From assembly GCF_963678635.1 (NCBI RefSeq), contig NC_087069.1, positions 52,028,938 to 52,092,937 on the forward strand: a DNA stretch of 64,000 bases, read 5' to 3'. Source of the stretch: Symsagittifera roscoffensis (taxonomy: Eukaryota > Xenacoelomorpha > Acoela > Convolutidae). The notes beneath the pieces are model-generated. The model worked only from the letters and a program-made list of their open reading frames with translations, searched no databases and was not told the origin of the DNA. The position numbers and the translations under genes are program-made. Of the stretch, positions 12,883-25,000 are shown in pieces (positions within the stretch are counted from its first letter, which is position 1; the number at the start of each line of letters is the position of its first letter).

Positions 12883-13003
12883 TTAGAACACACTTCCGTA
12901 TGGCATCGCGAGAAGATTCCCTGTTGTGCCTCCCATCTGCTCTGTCATCCACCGACACCTTTCCAGGTACTCGTAGGTCATCTCGTCACGTCCCATCGCT
13001 TGC
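12883..13003 (-). CDS. TRNAU1AP: TRNAU1AP exon 7 (C-terminal tail and stop)
   Basis: Acceptor TGTGTGTCTAG precedes 121 bases that complete an Arg codon and encode 39 further residues to TAA. The segment DEMTYEYLERCRWMTEQMGG is charged and amphipathic. It occupies the place of the short conserved C-terminal helix region (an acidic segment ending near CHWQ) of vertebrate SECp43, a loose resemblance only. Confidence 0.8.
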
Positions 13004-16000
13004 CTAGACACACACAAAAAACTATTGAAACAATTGTCGGTTGAGTAAAAAAACAAGCACAAAATCTTATCAAGACATCTCGCAACAAACACATTGCGCA
13101 ACAAATCTCAAAATTTAGCAATTATGACAACTCGCAAAATGTGATAATTGGTTTAAAAAACAGTCAGATAATCTCAAAATTATCCTCGAACTAAGGCATA
13201 GAATCTCCTACCTATCACTTAATAAATGCCTGTAAACTTTATTCTAAAATAAAAACATAGCCAAATAACAGTAGGAGACGAGTGATGAACGCAATGAAAC
13301 TGAAAAAAAAACTGACTCGTTTTTTCAAGAGCCTTCAACTTTTGAATTTCGAAGAAAAAAATAGATGGCCTAGAAGCTTTTTGAATATGTAGAACAACTA
13401 ATGATGGACACTTTTTTGATAAAATTGACTCAATGTGAGAAAACTGGACTAATAGCAAACTTTTTATTTAGCTGGAAAATTCGGTAATTATATACCCATT
13501 TCGAAATCAGAAGTCAACACGTTTTTCGTGATCTTTACCACTTTTGCTGCTCAATAATGGAGTTTGCCTTCCTTTTAACAACGACAATGTACTGAACTTC
13601 AAAAGAAATCACAAGTCAAACCGCGAAAAATCAAAATTGAGCGTGAACAAATTTTGAAAAAAAAATCAGCAAGACCTACATAAGAGTCTTCACTAAGTTC
13701 ATTACTCTTAAACACGTATGTTGAAATATATGAGTCTTTTAGCTCGAAAAAAAAAGAAAATTACGTCCAACGCCTTGATTGCATTCAGATACGAATCAAT
13801 CACAAAAAAATATTGCCAATTTGATTTCAAAATCTAATTACTCTTTTTAAATATTGTTGCAATTCCGTAAAATTCAGTGAGAAAAGCAAATCTTGATCTT
13901 TGAAGATGAAATTTAATGAAGGAAGATGAAAATTCAGGTAGTTCCATTTAATGAAAGCATAACAACTTGTAGATGCTCATAACTACCTTGAAAATCACGA
14001 ATAATTACATATTCATACAAGACAACTAATAAGCGGAGAAACAACTAAATAATTTACATTCGGTTTTGCCCACGAACGAGAATTGGACCAGAAAGCATTC
14101 TACATGTGTCTTGGTTTTTTTCGCATTTTTCAATTTATCATGTTAATAAACTAAATTTAAAAATAGATAAATTTAACGACTATCGTTTCTAAAGAGTGTT
14201 TAGAAAACAAGCCTAACCGCGTCGGTTTTAAATCCTTTTCAACGCGAAACTATTCAGAGCTATGCAAAAGACCGTGATGGTCATCGCAATTCCCATGGAT
14301 CTTCAGACAACCAACTCTGAAGGTAACGAATTCTTAGCTCACGACTCGAGGCCGGGTGATTCTTTCTCGAGGCCGGGTGACTCGAGGCCGGGTCGTTGAA
14401 CAGTCACTTGGGGACATTTTTGAGCTTCACACCAACTGATACGCTAATGGTACTTTTAAAATCTGCAAATCGTTATGTTACCGAGAATACTTTGTATTGC
14501 TAAATCAAATCAGAGAGTGTAATTTACTCCAAAAAAGCAGCAATTTTGGCATTGAAAACAGAATTCCCTCAGTGTTGGTTAAAGGGTGCTTCTTTCAATT
14601 CGCGAGGTCAGTGTGTGAAAAATCCATGAATAAAGAGTGGTGGTTGATTACAAAAAGAGTTAAGGAAGAAAGCGAAATAACATATTAAACTAGCTTTAAT
14701 CGACTTGAATCTGGCACCAGAAGCTTTGCACGCCAAAACTTAGCAAACTGATAGTTGGAAAAGAGTAATGAACGCAAGCAAAACAGAAAAAATCTGACTT
14801 GTGAAAAAATCTCAAATTCTGAATTTCGAAGAAAAAAAAAGATGCCCTTAAAGCTCTTTGAATTTCTAGAAAAATTTATGATTGGCTTTTTTCAGATAAC
14901 ATTAACCCAACTTTGTTTGAGAAAACTGAATCAGAAGATAAACTTTTTATTCTGCTGGAAATCTAAAAATTAAATTCCACCTTCGAAAGTAGAATTCGTT
15001 CACTTTTCGCGTCATTTCCACGTTCGTATTTGAAGAGTGCTATTTACGTAACTTTCAGCAAATGAGGTCAATTGAACTCAAAAAGTGCATATATACCTCA
15101 GCGAATTCATAGATGCATTGATGTGCTTGAATGCACATCTGTAAGCATTAGAGCATATTAGGACTTCATCCTAAAAAAACACCAAAAAAATTTATATAAT
15201 AGTCTTCACTACAATTAATACTCGTAAAAAACTGAAAACAAACAACCCAAGCGATATCTCGACCAACGTGGGCCCGGATATATAAGTGGAAGTTACAGCT
15301 AAACTGAAACCTTTTTTAGCCAGCTAATCAGTTTAACAATGCGATAACTGGAACATAAAACAACAGTTCGGTCGCGGGGTGGTCGAACTATTTTCTACTA
15401 GGAACGGGTTACGATCACTCCACTGTAGCTAAGTTCATTCAGCAGATAAGAAAGTAACAAAATCTGACCAAAAACTGTCCGAGTTAGTTCAAATCGGAGG
15501 AAAGCCCAATAAATGTCCTAAATATGATTAATTTCAGCATAGGCTAACAAACTCTTTAAAATATCAAAACAATGCTCTAACTTTGCTGCTCTTTCCTCTT
15601 TTGTTTAAGTTTTTTTTACCGCCTTGATAGTTTACTGTCTTATTCTTTCACAGTTAGATTAAAAGAAAATGTAAATTTCTTTCAAGTTTTATACGACTTG
15701 TCTTTTCACGGCACATTGAAACTATAGTTTCTCCAATAGATTACGTATCCTTAGTGCAACTTCAGATAAAAAAATTAGACCAAATCTTCTACCAAGGGTG
15801 TTTGAACCCCGATTGAGTTTAATTAGTTGAATTCGAAGATTAAGTTGGCAGCACAAACATTTCTAAGCGCTTCAAACAAGATACTTCCAACATTCAAAGA
15901 TTAGGCTACCATTCATTTTTTCTGCTAAATGTAACTCTTGCAAGTTTCTTCAAACTAACACAATGTACCCAACAAACTTGACATCTTTAATACTCGCTAA

Positions 16001-19000
16001 CTTATGAATCAGTTTATTATAAAAAAACTTAAGTTTTTAAAAAATAATTTTAAAAAATTCAAAATTATTTTAAAAAACTTAAAACAAGTTTTAACTTATT
16101 ATAAAAAAATTTAACCTAACTAACCTGTTCATGTAGAATTGGGTCTCCTCCTGTGCTTGTGCTTGTCTCTGAACATCACTTGGAACCAACTCCCCCGCTG
16201 ACTGATGTTGCTGTTGATCGACTCCATTGGTGTCGCCATTCGCCTGTTGGGAGATTTGACCCCCAGCTGAAGATGCGACTGCACTCTGGGCCACCGAGGC
16301 CATTCCGCCGTTCACCTAGTGAACAAAATTAAAAATTTAAAAAACAAATTCAATATTAATGACTATTTCAACTTTATCATGATCTGTTACTAATATATTA
16401 CACAGAGGCAAAGTTGCACTTCGCATATACAAGCAAAAATATGACCGGTAACGCTAATGGGAAAAACTGAATGAGTAAAAATTTGAGTCTACATAATAGC
16501 TCATTTTAAACAACCCAAATATGACGCATTAGCAGTACCAGTCAATTTAAAGAAAATTAACAACTAACAGGCCTCAATTTATCGAGCGGGTGCATTTTTA
16601 CTAGTACTAGGATACGAAAAAGTTCATTAAAAACATCCGACCCTTCCAAGGTTCGAACGCTCATAGTTTGTTGCGGGTCTCCTTCTCTACCTCTACACTA
16701 CAGATCCCTGATACCTTGGAGCTTAACCAGCTATTTGTAATAACATAGCCAACCGGACATAGATAGGAAAAAAGTAAAGAACGCAAGTAAACATTAAAAA
16801 AATACTAACTTTGTTTAAAAAATCTCAACTTTCGAATTTCAAAAAAAATAATAGAAGCCCCTTAAGCTTTTTGAATTTCTAGAACAACTTATGTTGGCAC
16901 TTTTCTAATAAAATGAACCCTACTAGAGAAAACTCGATCAATAGGTTGTTTTCTTTTCCGCTGGCAATGTAAAAATTAAATTCCACTTTCGAAACTAAAA
17001 CTCATTCACGTTTTTTGCGCCATTTCCACGTTCGTATTTCGAAGGTGCTTTGTACGTCACTTTCAGCAGATAAATCTCAATTGAACTCGAAAAGTGCAAA
17101 TTTACCTGAGTGCATTCAAAAATGCATCAATATGTATGAATGCACATCTGTAGTTATTGGAGACTTTTAAGACTTTTTCCTGAAAAAAAAATCCGCATGA
17201 CCTATATAAGAGTCTTAACTACGTTCATTACTCTTCATAAAAATCTGATTTAATAACCCTGGCATTGGCTATACTTAAAAGCTGGTTATTGATCTTATGA
17301 ACACTTTCAAAATGAACATGAATGTTTGCGGCTTAGATTGGAAAAAAAGTTCATACTATCACACAAGCTTTGCTTATGTAATAAAAACGGGGCATGTCAA
17401 CACATCTGGGCCACCCGAGCTAGCTATCAATAAAGCGGAAAAAATGCAGCAATAGTGCCAACGCTTTAATGCTAAGCAGACAAGTGCCAACAATTTAGAG
17501 AAGTAATTAATGCACGTTGGGTTGAAAAAAAGTGAACTCATAATAGGACATTAGGCTCGCTAAGTAAGAATTAAATCAAAAAACAAACAGGTAAAAATTA
17601 AATTTTGACAAAAAAGCAGAGCTTAATTAAATGGTTTTTGTAACTAAGAGAATAAAAAACATTGCGAAGAAACAGTTGAAAAAAAAATCAGTGAGGCAAA
17701 AACATAGCGAATAGACAGTTGGAAAAAAAGTCAATGAACGCAAGGAAAGAGAAAAAAAATCAGACTTGTTTTTTGACAGAGTTTCAACAATTAACAATTT
17801 TTTGTATGTAAAATTTATATTCCGCTGTGAAAACTGAGAACTAAATTCCCCTTCAAAACTAGAAGTCAATCACGTTTTTATCCGTTCGATAGTGAAATTT
17901 GTTTTCCTTTTAACAAAGTAAATGAACTGAAACAACGTAAATCAAAAATCACACAGCAAAAAAAAGCGAATAGACAGTTGGAAAAAAAGTCAATGAACGC
18001 AAGGAAAGAGAAAAAAAATCAGACTTGTTTTTTGACAGAAGTTCAACAATTAACACTTTTTTTGTATGTAAAATTTATATTCCGCTGTGAAAACTGAGAA
18101 CTAAAGTCCCCTTCAAAACTAGAAGTCAATCACGTTTTTATCCGTTCGATAGTGAAACTTGTTTTCCTTTTAACAAAGTAAATGAACTGAAATAACGTAA
18201 ATCAAAAATCACACAGCAAAAAAAATCAAATTTGAGCATAAAAAACAAAAAAATCACCAAAACCTATATAAAAGTATTCACTACTTTCATGACTCTAACA
18301 TATCAAGACGCTTCTAACATAATCACATCGACATACATATTAAATTACACAGCTGTGCGACTGTTTTCTTTGAAGGAATTTAATAAAAAATGCTTAGGAA
18401 AAAGCTAAAAATTATATTTACAAATATTAGCAATGAAAAAAAATTGCGAATAAACAGCTGGAAAGTGTGCATCAATGAACTCAGTGGGGCTAAAAAACAA
18501 AAATACCGAAATTCTTTTTTTAAATTTTTCAGTTTAAAAAACTCTCACTCAAATCGTGCGTTAAAAAAAATCCGCTTCAAGCTCTCTGAATTTCAAAAAT
18601 CGTTGATAATTGAGTTTTTTGAAAAAAAAAACTAATCCAATATGAGAACTTGAGCCAGCAGACGAATGAAAAAATGTTATTGAACTCAATGAGCCCCAAA
18701 ATTAGATTTTCATTAAAAAAATATGTATCAGCTTTTGAGTTTTAACAAAAACAAAGCCAACAGACAATTAGAAAAGCGTCAATGAACGCAACGAAACAAA
18801 AGAATACTGAATTGTTGTTCGAAAAATACATGGCCTCATATCTCTTTAACATTCAAGAAACACTTTCGATCCACGCTTTTTTGATGAAATTAAACCAATT
18901 TGAGAAAACTGGAGCAAAAGGTAAATGTTTTAATCCTTGGGAATTTGAAAAAAAAACAATTTCGATATTAGTCGTTCGCGTTTTTTGCGCAATTTTCGCG

Positions 19001-22000
19001 TTCGTATTTGGAGACCGCAATTAACCTAACTTTTAGCAAATGAACTTGAAAAAAAAAACCCAAAAAGTGCTTTGTTTATGCATTATTTTGAATGAAGGCA
19101 CTTCTGGAGTGGTTAGAGAACTTAAAATTTTTCAAAACTTCCGAATTTCAAAATAAAAAACAAATGGCCTTAAAACCTTTGGAAATTCAAGAATAATTTA
19201 TGGTTAACAATTTTTTGATAAAAATAACCCAATTTGCGAAAACTGGATCTAACTTTTAGCAGGCGACTTAAAATTGAATTCCAAAAGTGCATATACTTTT
19301 AAAAGCATTCATAAATGCATTAATGTGTATCAATAGACTTTGGGGAGCTATAAGTGCAATTAGACTTCTTGAACGACAAAATCACCAAGGACAAAATAAT
19401 CAATCACATTCTCTTAGGAGAATCTTCTTTCAAAAATCAACCCAATTTGAGAAAACTAGCCCGTAGATGGTTTTTAATTGGGTTGAGATCACCACATCCA
19501 CTTTCGAAACAATAATTCAGTTTATTTCCACTCGTCTTTGCCTCCTTTTTACTAAAGAACTTGAATTTGTTCTTTTAAAAACCACAAGAATTAAAATTGT
19601 TGAGCTGTCGGATAAACTCAAGCTTTACTAAAATTAACAATTAAAACTTGAATCTTTTGAAACTAAAACGGGAGTGCGGGTTTCCTCAACGTTTTCCTTT
19701 TCATTGTTGCATTGATTCTGCATAAACGAAAATCAGCTTCAAAATCAAATGACCATAACAAAAACCAGTCTAAATCCAGTAGAAAGGATCTTGTTAACTA
19801 TTTTCCCCCTATGGTACTTTGTAACGAATCCCCCCCCCCCCCCTATAAAGAGAGAGAATTGATAATTGGTCAGTTAAGCATATACGAATTTGGAACCTTG
19901 TTACGAATCCCCCTATTGCCATGGGGGGATTGTTAACAAGATCCAGTAGAAGGATTAAAAGTCGAGTGAGTACCCCAAAAGATCTGGCTAAAAACAAATC
20001 AAAAATGCGGGAAAAATGAATAGACATCATTTTACACTTTCAGCAGTGTGGACTGTTAACTAGCCACATTAAATACCAATTTCGCTCTTTTCCTTCATGC
20101 AAATCAGATTTGATTTTCATAATTACTTCGTTAACGCACTCGTTACGCCATAAAAATTGAAGATCACGTGACGTGAGAGAAAATGAAAAAGAGAAGCTAA
20201 TTATTCCCGTGAAAAAAAAACACCGGCTATGACTATTTACCTGTGGCTGAAGGTGCTGGCCTTGAGCAGCAGCCGCAGACTGTAATGCACCGTGAGAAGC
20301 AGCACCGTGATAGGCCCCCGCAGCACCCGAGACGACCGCCGCCGCAGCTGGGTTGGCGGCGCCATTGGCGGCCGTGTAAGCACCATGGTGAGGATAGGCG
20401 GTGGGGGCGGCCACACCTCCGGCGTACGCACCTAAATGAGAAAAAATGAGCAATATTACATCGGTGGCGACTTTAAGAACTATTAGTGCACTGTATGCAT
20501 CAAACTTGAGAACTATACTGTATAATATAGTCATTTCATTATCAGTCACTTGTACAGGCTACTAAGGGTGTTCTATCGACACATTTGAGTACTTATTTAC
20601 AATTATTTGTTGGTACTGACATAGTTTACATCAGAAGTTGAAATTAGTTGCTTGCAGAGTACTGTAAGGTTTTCTCTTGATGTTTACTTTTTCGTATCTG
20701 ATTTGTGTGATCACATTTAAAACCCATTTTCCTTGTGATAAACTTTTTCTGCTTGATGAAAATCGTGCAAAATTCTCAAAACATGAAATTCATGCATAAA
20801 TTTTGAAGCAAAAGAATAATTTTCTAATTATTCTCAACACCCACGGCTGACTTCCATAGAAGGAAAATGCTTGTCATACAATTTCATAACTAGTCTATCG
20901 AAAAAATGTTTATCATACAATTTTCCTTGAAAAAACTGTAGGATAAGCAAATTTTCAATCAAAACGTTTTGTTGGAGAGTTATCTTAAAGTTGGCTTGAA
21001 ACTCAAATCAGTTGTAGTTTTGGTTTCATAAGAGCAACTTTGGCAAGTAAAAAAAATAACTAAAAAAGGTTCATCATAGAAAAAATACAATATTGAGGTA
21101 AGAATTGTTTATCCCTTTTTGATTCCGAGCTGGCATCTGTGTTCAGATAAGTTTTACGAAAAATTAAATTTTGCTTGAAAAATTTGATATATTTTATCGA
21201 TAAATTGGTCCAGGTTTGAGTTTTTCACCCAAAAATAACCAGCAAGTATTTTTCAAAAGCACAAAAAATATGTTCATTAATCATTTGCTTAGAGAAACCT
21301 TATTTTGTTAAAAAACTGGTCTTTTATTTCAACCACCGAAACGTTCGAAGTAAAAGCTTTCTAGTCATAACAAGATACATTTTTAGTATATAATTTTGAA
21401 AGAAAAACTTTTAAAAATTAACTTTCATGGCTTATATCACCAAAAAAAGCTTATCTGCGTGACACCTGCCAATTATACTCTGAGTGTTCTCATTATAGAA
21501 ATCCTTGGTTATTGTGTATTTGGAAAAAAAACACCAAATTTCGGAACAGTTTTTTGTTGCATTTGCGTTTATGGAAATATCTTAGTTTCATAGAAAGGAA
21601 AAAAGCATCAACCAATTTCATCGTATAAAAAGTAGCTTGTGCTACTTTCATATAATTTTGGTGATGAAAAGTTTCGCAAAAAGCAGCTATTTAATTCCAG
21701 AATGTGGCTAAAAAAACTTATTTTAAAATTTAATAACATGAAAAATTCTTATTTTGCTCTTTTCATACAGTTTTTCGGTCCATGAAATTGTATGAAACTG
21801 CACAATTACATGGTATGAAATTAGAAGACAAGCATTTTTTCCAACTCGTGAGTTGGAAAAAAAATGAATGCAAGGAAACAGAAAAAAAACTTATTATTTC
21901 TCTAGTCATTTTTCGAATTTCAAATAAAAAATACATGACCTTAAAGCTCTTTGAAATGCACAAAAAATTTATTATTGAACTTATGCACACCAGAAAAATT

Positions 22001-25000
22001 CTACAAGAGTTCAATCGCCAAAAATTTGTATGAGAAAATATATTATTGCTTGATAGCCAAAAGGGCCGTTTCTTCTATAAAATTTAGGTGATTTTAATCT
22101 TTTAGAAATTTGTTGGGCTGTGTTAAAAGCTGGTTACATTATATTCTTTCTTATTCATTAACTTAGCAGTTTAAGCGCAATTCATGATACATAAAAACAG
22201 CCAGTTTGATCTATTTTTGGGGTGAAAGTTTAGCTGCATTTTCGCAAAACCAAACTCCATCATATTAATTCTGTTTAAATTCTGAGCAACTTTTGTCTTG
22301 TTCACTTTTTGTCTAATAAAACCCAATTTGGGAAAAACTTGTTTAAATTTTTCAACGTGCTTAATTTTTTCCGGTTAATTTAAATCAGAGCTGTAGGTCT
22401 CATAACGCATTACTTTTCAAGGGTAACATTACGTATTACTTTTTGTGTTTTTGCGCGGAAGTCATTTTTCGTCTCAACCAAATACAGCTCGTAGATGTGA
22501 CTGATCACTAACACAATGTTTACAAACTCCAAATTTTGGTTCTTGTTTTTTCAAAATTTTTCTGCCAAATAAGCGTAATTACTGAAATTTAAACGTAATG
22601 GGATTATGCAGTTAGCGATCTATAAACACTAAACGAAACGTCGCTAAAACAAACAATGTTTCCGCCGAAAATCCTCCAGAGTCCAGATCTACAAGAAAAA
22701 CATAGTTGACTTTTTTCCTTTCCAAGAATTATACAAAAAACAAATTTATACAAGCAACAAGTGTTCAACGTTCATTTACACTTTAAATTTATTCAATTTA
22801 GTTAGTAACTTTCTAAGATTTGACCTACCCTGTTGTTGCATTGCGGCAGCTGCCCAAGCCGGATTCTGGTAGTACATGTTGTAAGCACTGGCAGCCTGAA
22901 CAGCTGGACTGTACCATGAGTTGGGGTCGAATGCGTAGGCTGCTGCCGCCAGTTGTGCCGAGTAGTCTCCCATCGCAGCTGCGGCTGACACTTGAGAGGA
23001 ATAGTCTGAGGCTCCTCCTTGGTAGTACTGTTGCTGTGACTTGAAAAGCATAAATTATTTGAACAGTTTTCGAATTAATGCTTTATCCTTCATAAATCAA
23101 TGCCTAATACTCATACACTTCATTATATCATTAGTGCCAAATTATAGACAAAATCGATGATGTTAAGCTTTGAAAAAGCGAGTAAGTACTCCTGTGAACA
23201 ATACTTTCTAATTTATAAAATCAAATTAAATTGTTTCCAGTCAAGATGCAAATTCATCTTGATTTATATAAATCGCCATCTTAAAAAAATCCAGTCTGGG
23301 ATATCGTCATTGGAAACATTATGTCTAATTCCATGCGTCTCTGATTGCATTTATGCTGATATAATTCATATACTATAGTTATTGGCGTAAACGAGTAACT
23401 CAGGCGTAGTTGAAACCTCAACACCAATTGTGGCAACCAAGCTAAGAATTTTGAATTTATTATAAGGCAATTTATCAAGCGATTCAACTAATTTTGTTAA
23501 CTAAGTTGCCAGCCTGGTAAAAACTATTAACAGCCAACAGACAGTTGGAAAAAAGTCAATGGAATTTGAAGAAAAAAATAGATACACTTGAAGCTCTTTG
23601 AACTTCTAGAACAATTTATGATCGGCTTTTTTGATAAAAAATAACCCAATTTGATAAACTGGATCAACAGGTAAAATTCAAATTAATCTGGGAATTTTGA
23701 TAATTAAATTCCACTTTCGAAACGTTTACACTTTTTTTAGGTCAACCATGTTCATTTTCTGAGCTCTCTACAATCAATATAAAAACTATTGAGACCAAAT
23801 GTTCAGCCCAAAAAATTTTGAAATGAGCCAAAAAAGGCGTTTTTGGGCACTTTTCAGAAATTTATGACAAAACAATTGCGTTTTTTGGCGCGCGGTTTCC
23901 CCTCATATTCGGAATATTTTGGCGCACGGCGCCTTAAGAAAGGTTTTAGGGTAAGTCAGCCAAAATGGATATCTTAAAACAGTACCCAAGGGATGACCCT
24001 TTGGGTCGGCAGGGGTTCGAATCCATGGGGGGCTTCCACCCTTTTATACACTTCATTACATAGTTAATCAGTGGCGGATTTAGGATTGAGCGGATGGGGG
24101 ATTGCGGACGCCCTTTGGTATTACTTTAAGACATTCATTTTTGGCTGAACTAAAATTTTTCTTAAAGCGCCAATATATACTAATTTTGAGCGGAAGCAAG
24201 TTCCCAAAAACAATTTTCCAAAATTTTCCCTGTGGTACTAAGATTTTGCTCAAAGTACGGTTTTCATTGGTTCATTGTTCTGGGAGCGCTCGAAAAATCT
24301 ATTTGGTCGAATTAAAAACAAAGCTTGACAAAATTTTAGAAACAATTGCGAAAGTCCCCCTCGAGAAAATCCTAGATCCGCCCCTGTTCTTAATGAAATT
24401 TTAATGGCAAAATCGTTAATTTTGAGTTTATTAATCGTTCGTCAAAAAAATCCTTATTTTCTAAATTAAATGTTTGACTTTGTTTTACCTATTGAAATGA
24501 GTATATAAATGAAATAATTATACATCTATTTATTTCGCCGGGAACTCTGAGAGCTTAAATACATTCTAAAACTCAAACTGAGGAGCAAAAATCGGGCCGA
24601 TATCCACTTAAATCTTTGCACTCACTTGAAATCTCTTTGCACTGTAATTTAAGCCAAACAAAAAAAAATTAAAAAAAAAATAGAAAATTTAACAAACTGA
24701 CCGGACGCAAACCTAGGATCCAGGCCAAGCAGGTCAGAGATGCCACGAAAAATGAGATCAATATAATTCAAGCTATCAAGTAATTTTTTAAAAGAAGATG
24801 TTTACTTTTTTGATTTAGCTTTAAAAAGTCTATATTCCGATTTGATAACGCTTTCAAATCACAAGCGTAATAAGCATGAGGTGAATTAAGATCAATTGAA
24901 GTTAACAAGCGGAAGAATTAAATGAAAAATTCACACCTCCCACACATCGTTAAGTGCAAATTAGACCAAATTTTATTGGTATCCAAAATTTAACCAAAAT

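Larger units (their letters stand above)
13004..16124 (-). other. TRNAU1AP intron 6
   Basis: A 3.1-kb intron with two well-preserved copies of the common repeat (13,255 and 14,755), a GC-rich triplet repeat at 14,345-14,393 and a nearly pure A/T stretch at 16,018-16,115. No exon seen. Confidence 0.7.
16316..20240 (-). other. TRNAU1AP intron 5
   Basis: A 3.9-kb intron that is mostly copies of the common interspersed repeat, including the 259-bp tandem pair, plus the 159-bp MITE at 19,786-19,944. No exon seen. Confidence 0.7.
20432..22828 (-). other. TRNAU1AP intron 4
   Basis: A 2.4-kb AT-rich intron. It holds a fragment of the common repeat (~21,840-22,000) and a solo arm related to the hairpin repeat (22,211-22,395). 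Between 20,820 and 21,100 there are loose repeats of TCATACAATTT-like text. No exon seen. Confidence 0.65.

Noticed and set aside
20243-20449. Plus-strand frame rich in Pro/Arg/His opposite TRNAU1AP exon 5
   Set aside because: Antisense shadow of the Ala/Gly-rich exon, whose splice sites and phase fit the minus-strand gene.
24102-24404. 100-codon frame inside the hAT-like MITE
   Set aside because: The element is too short for a transposase and the product has no DDE or BED motifs; the frame crosses the MITE's right end.
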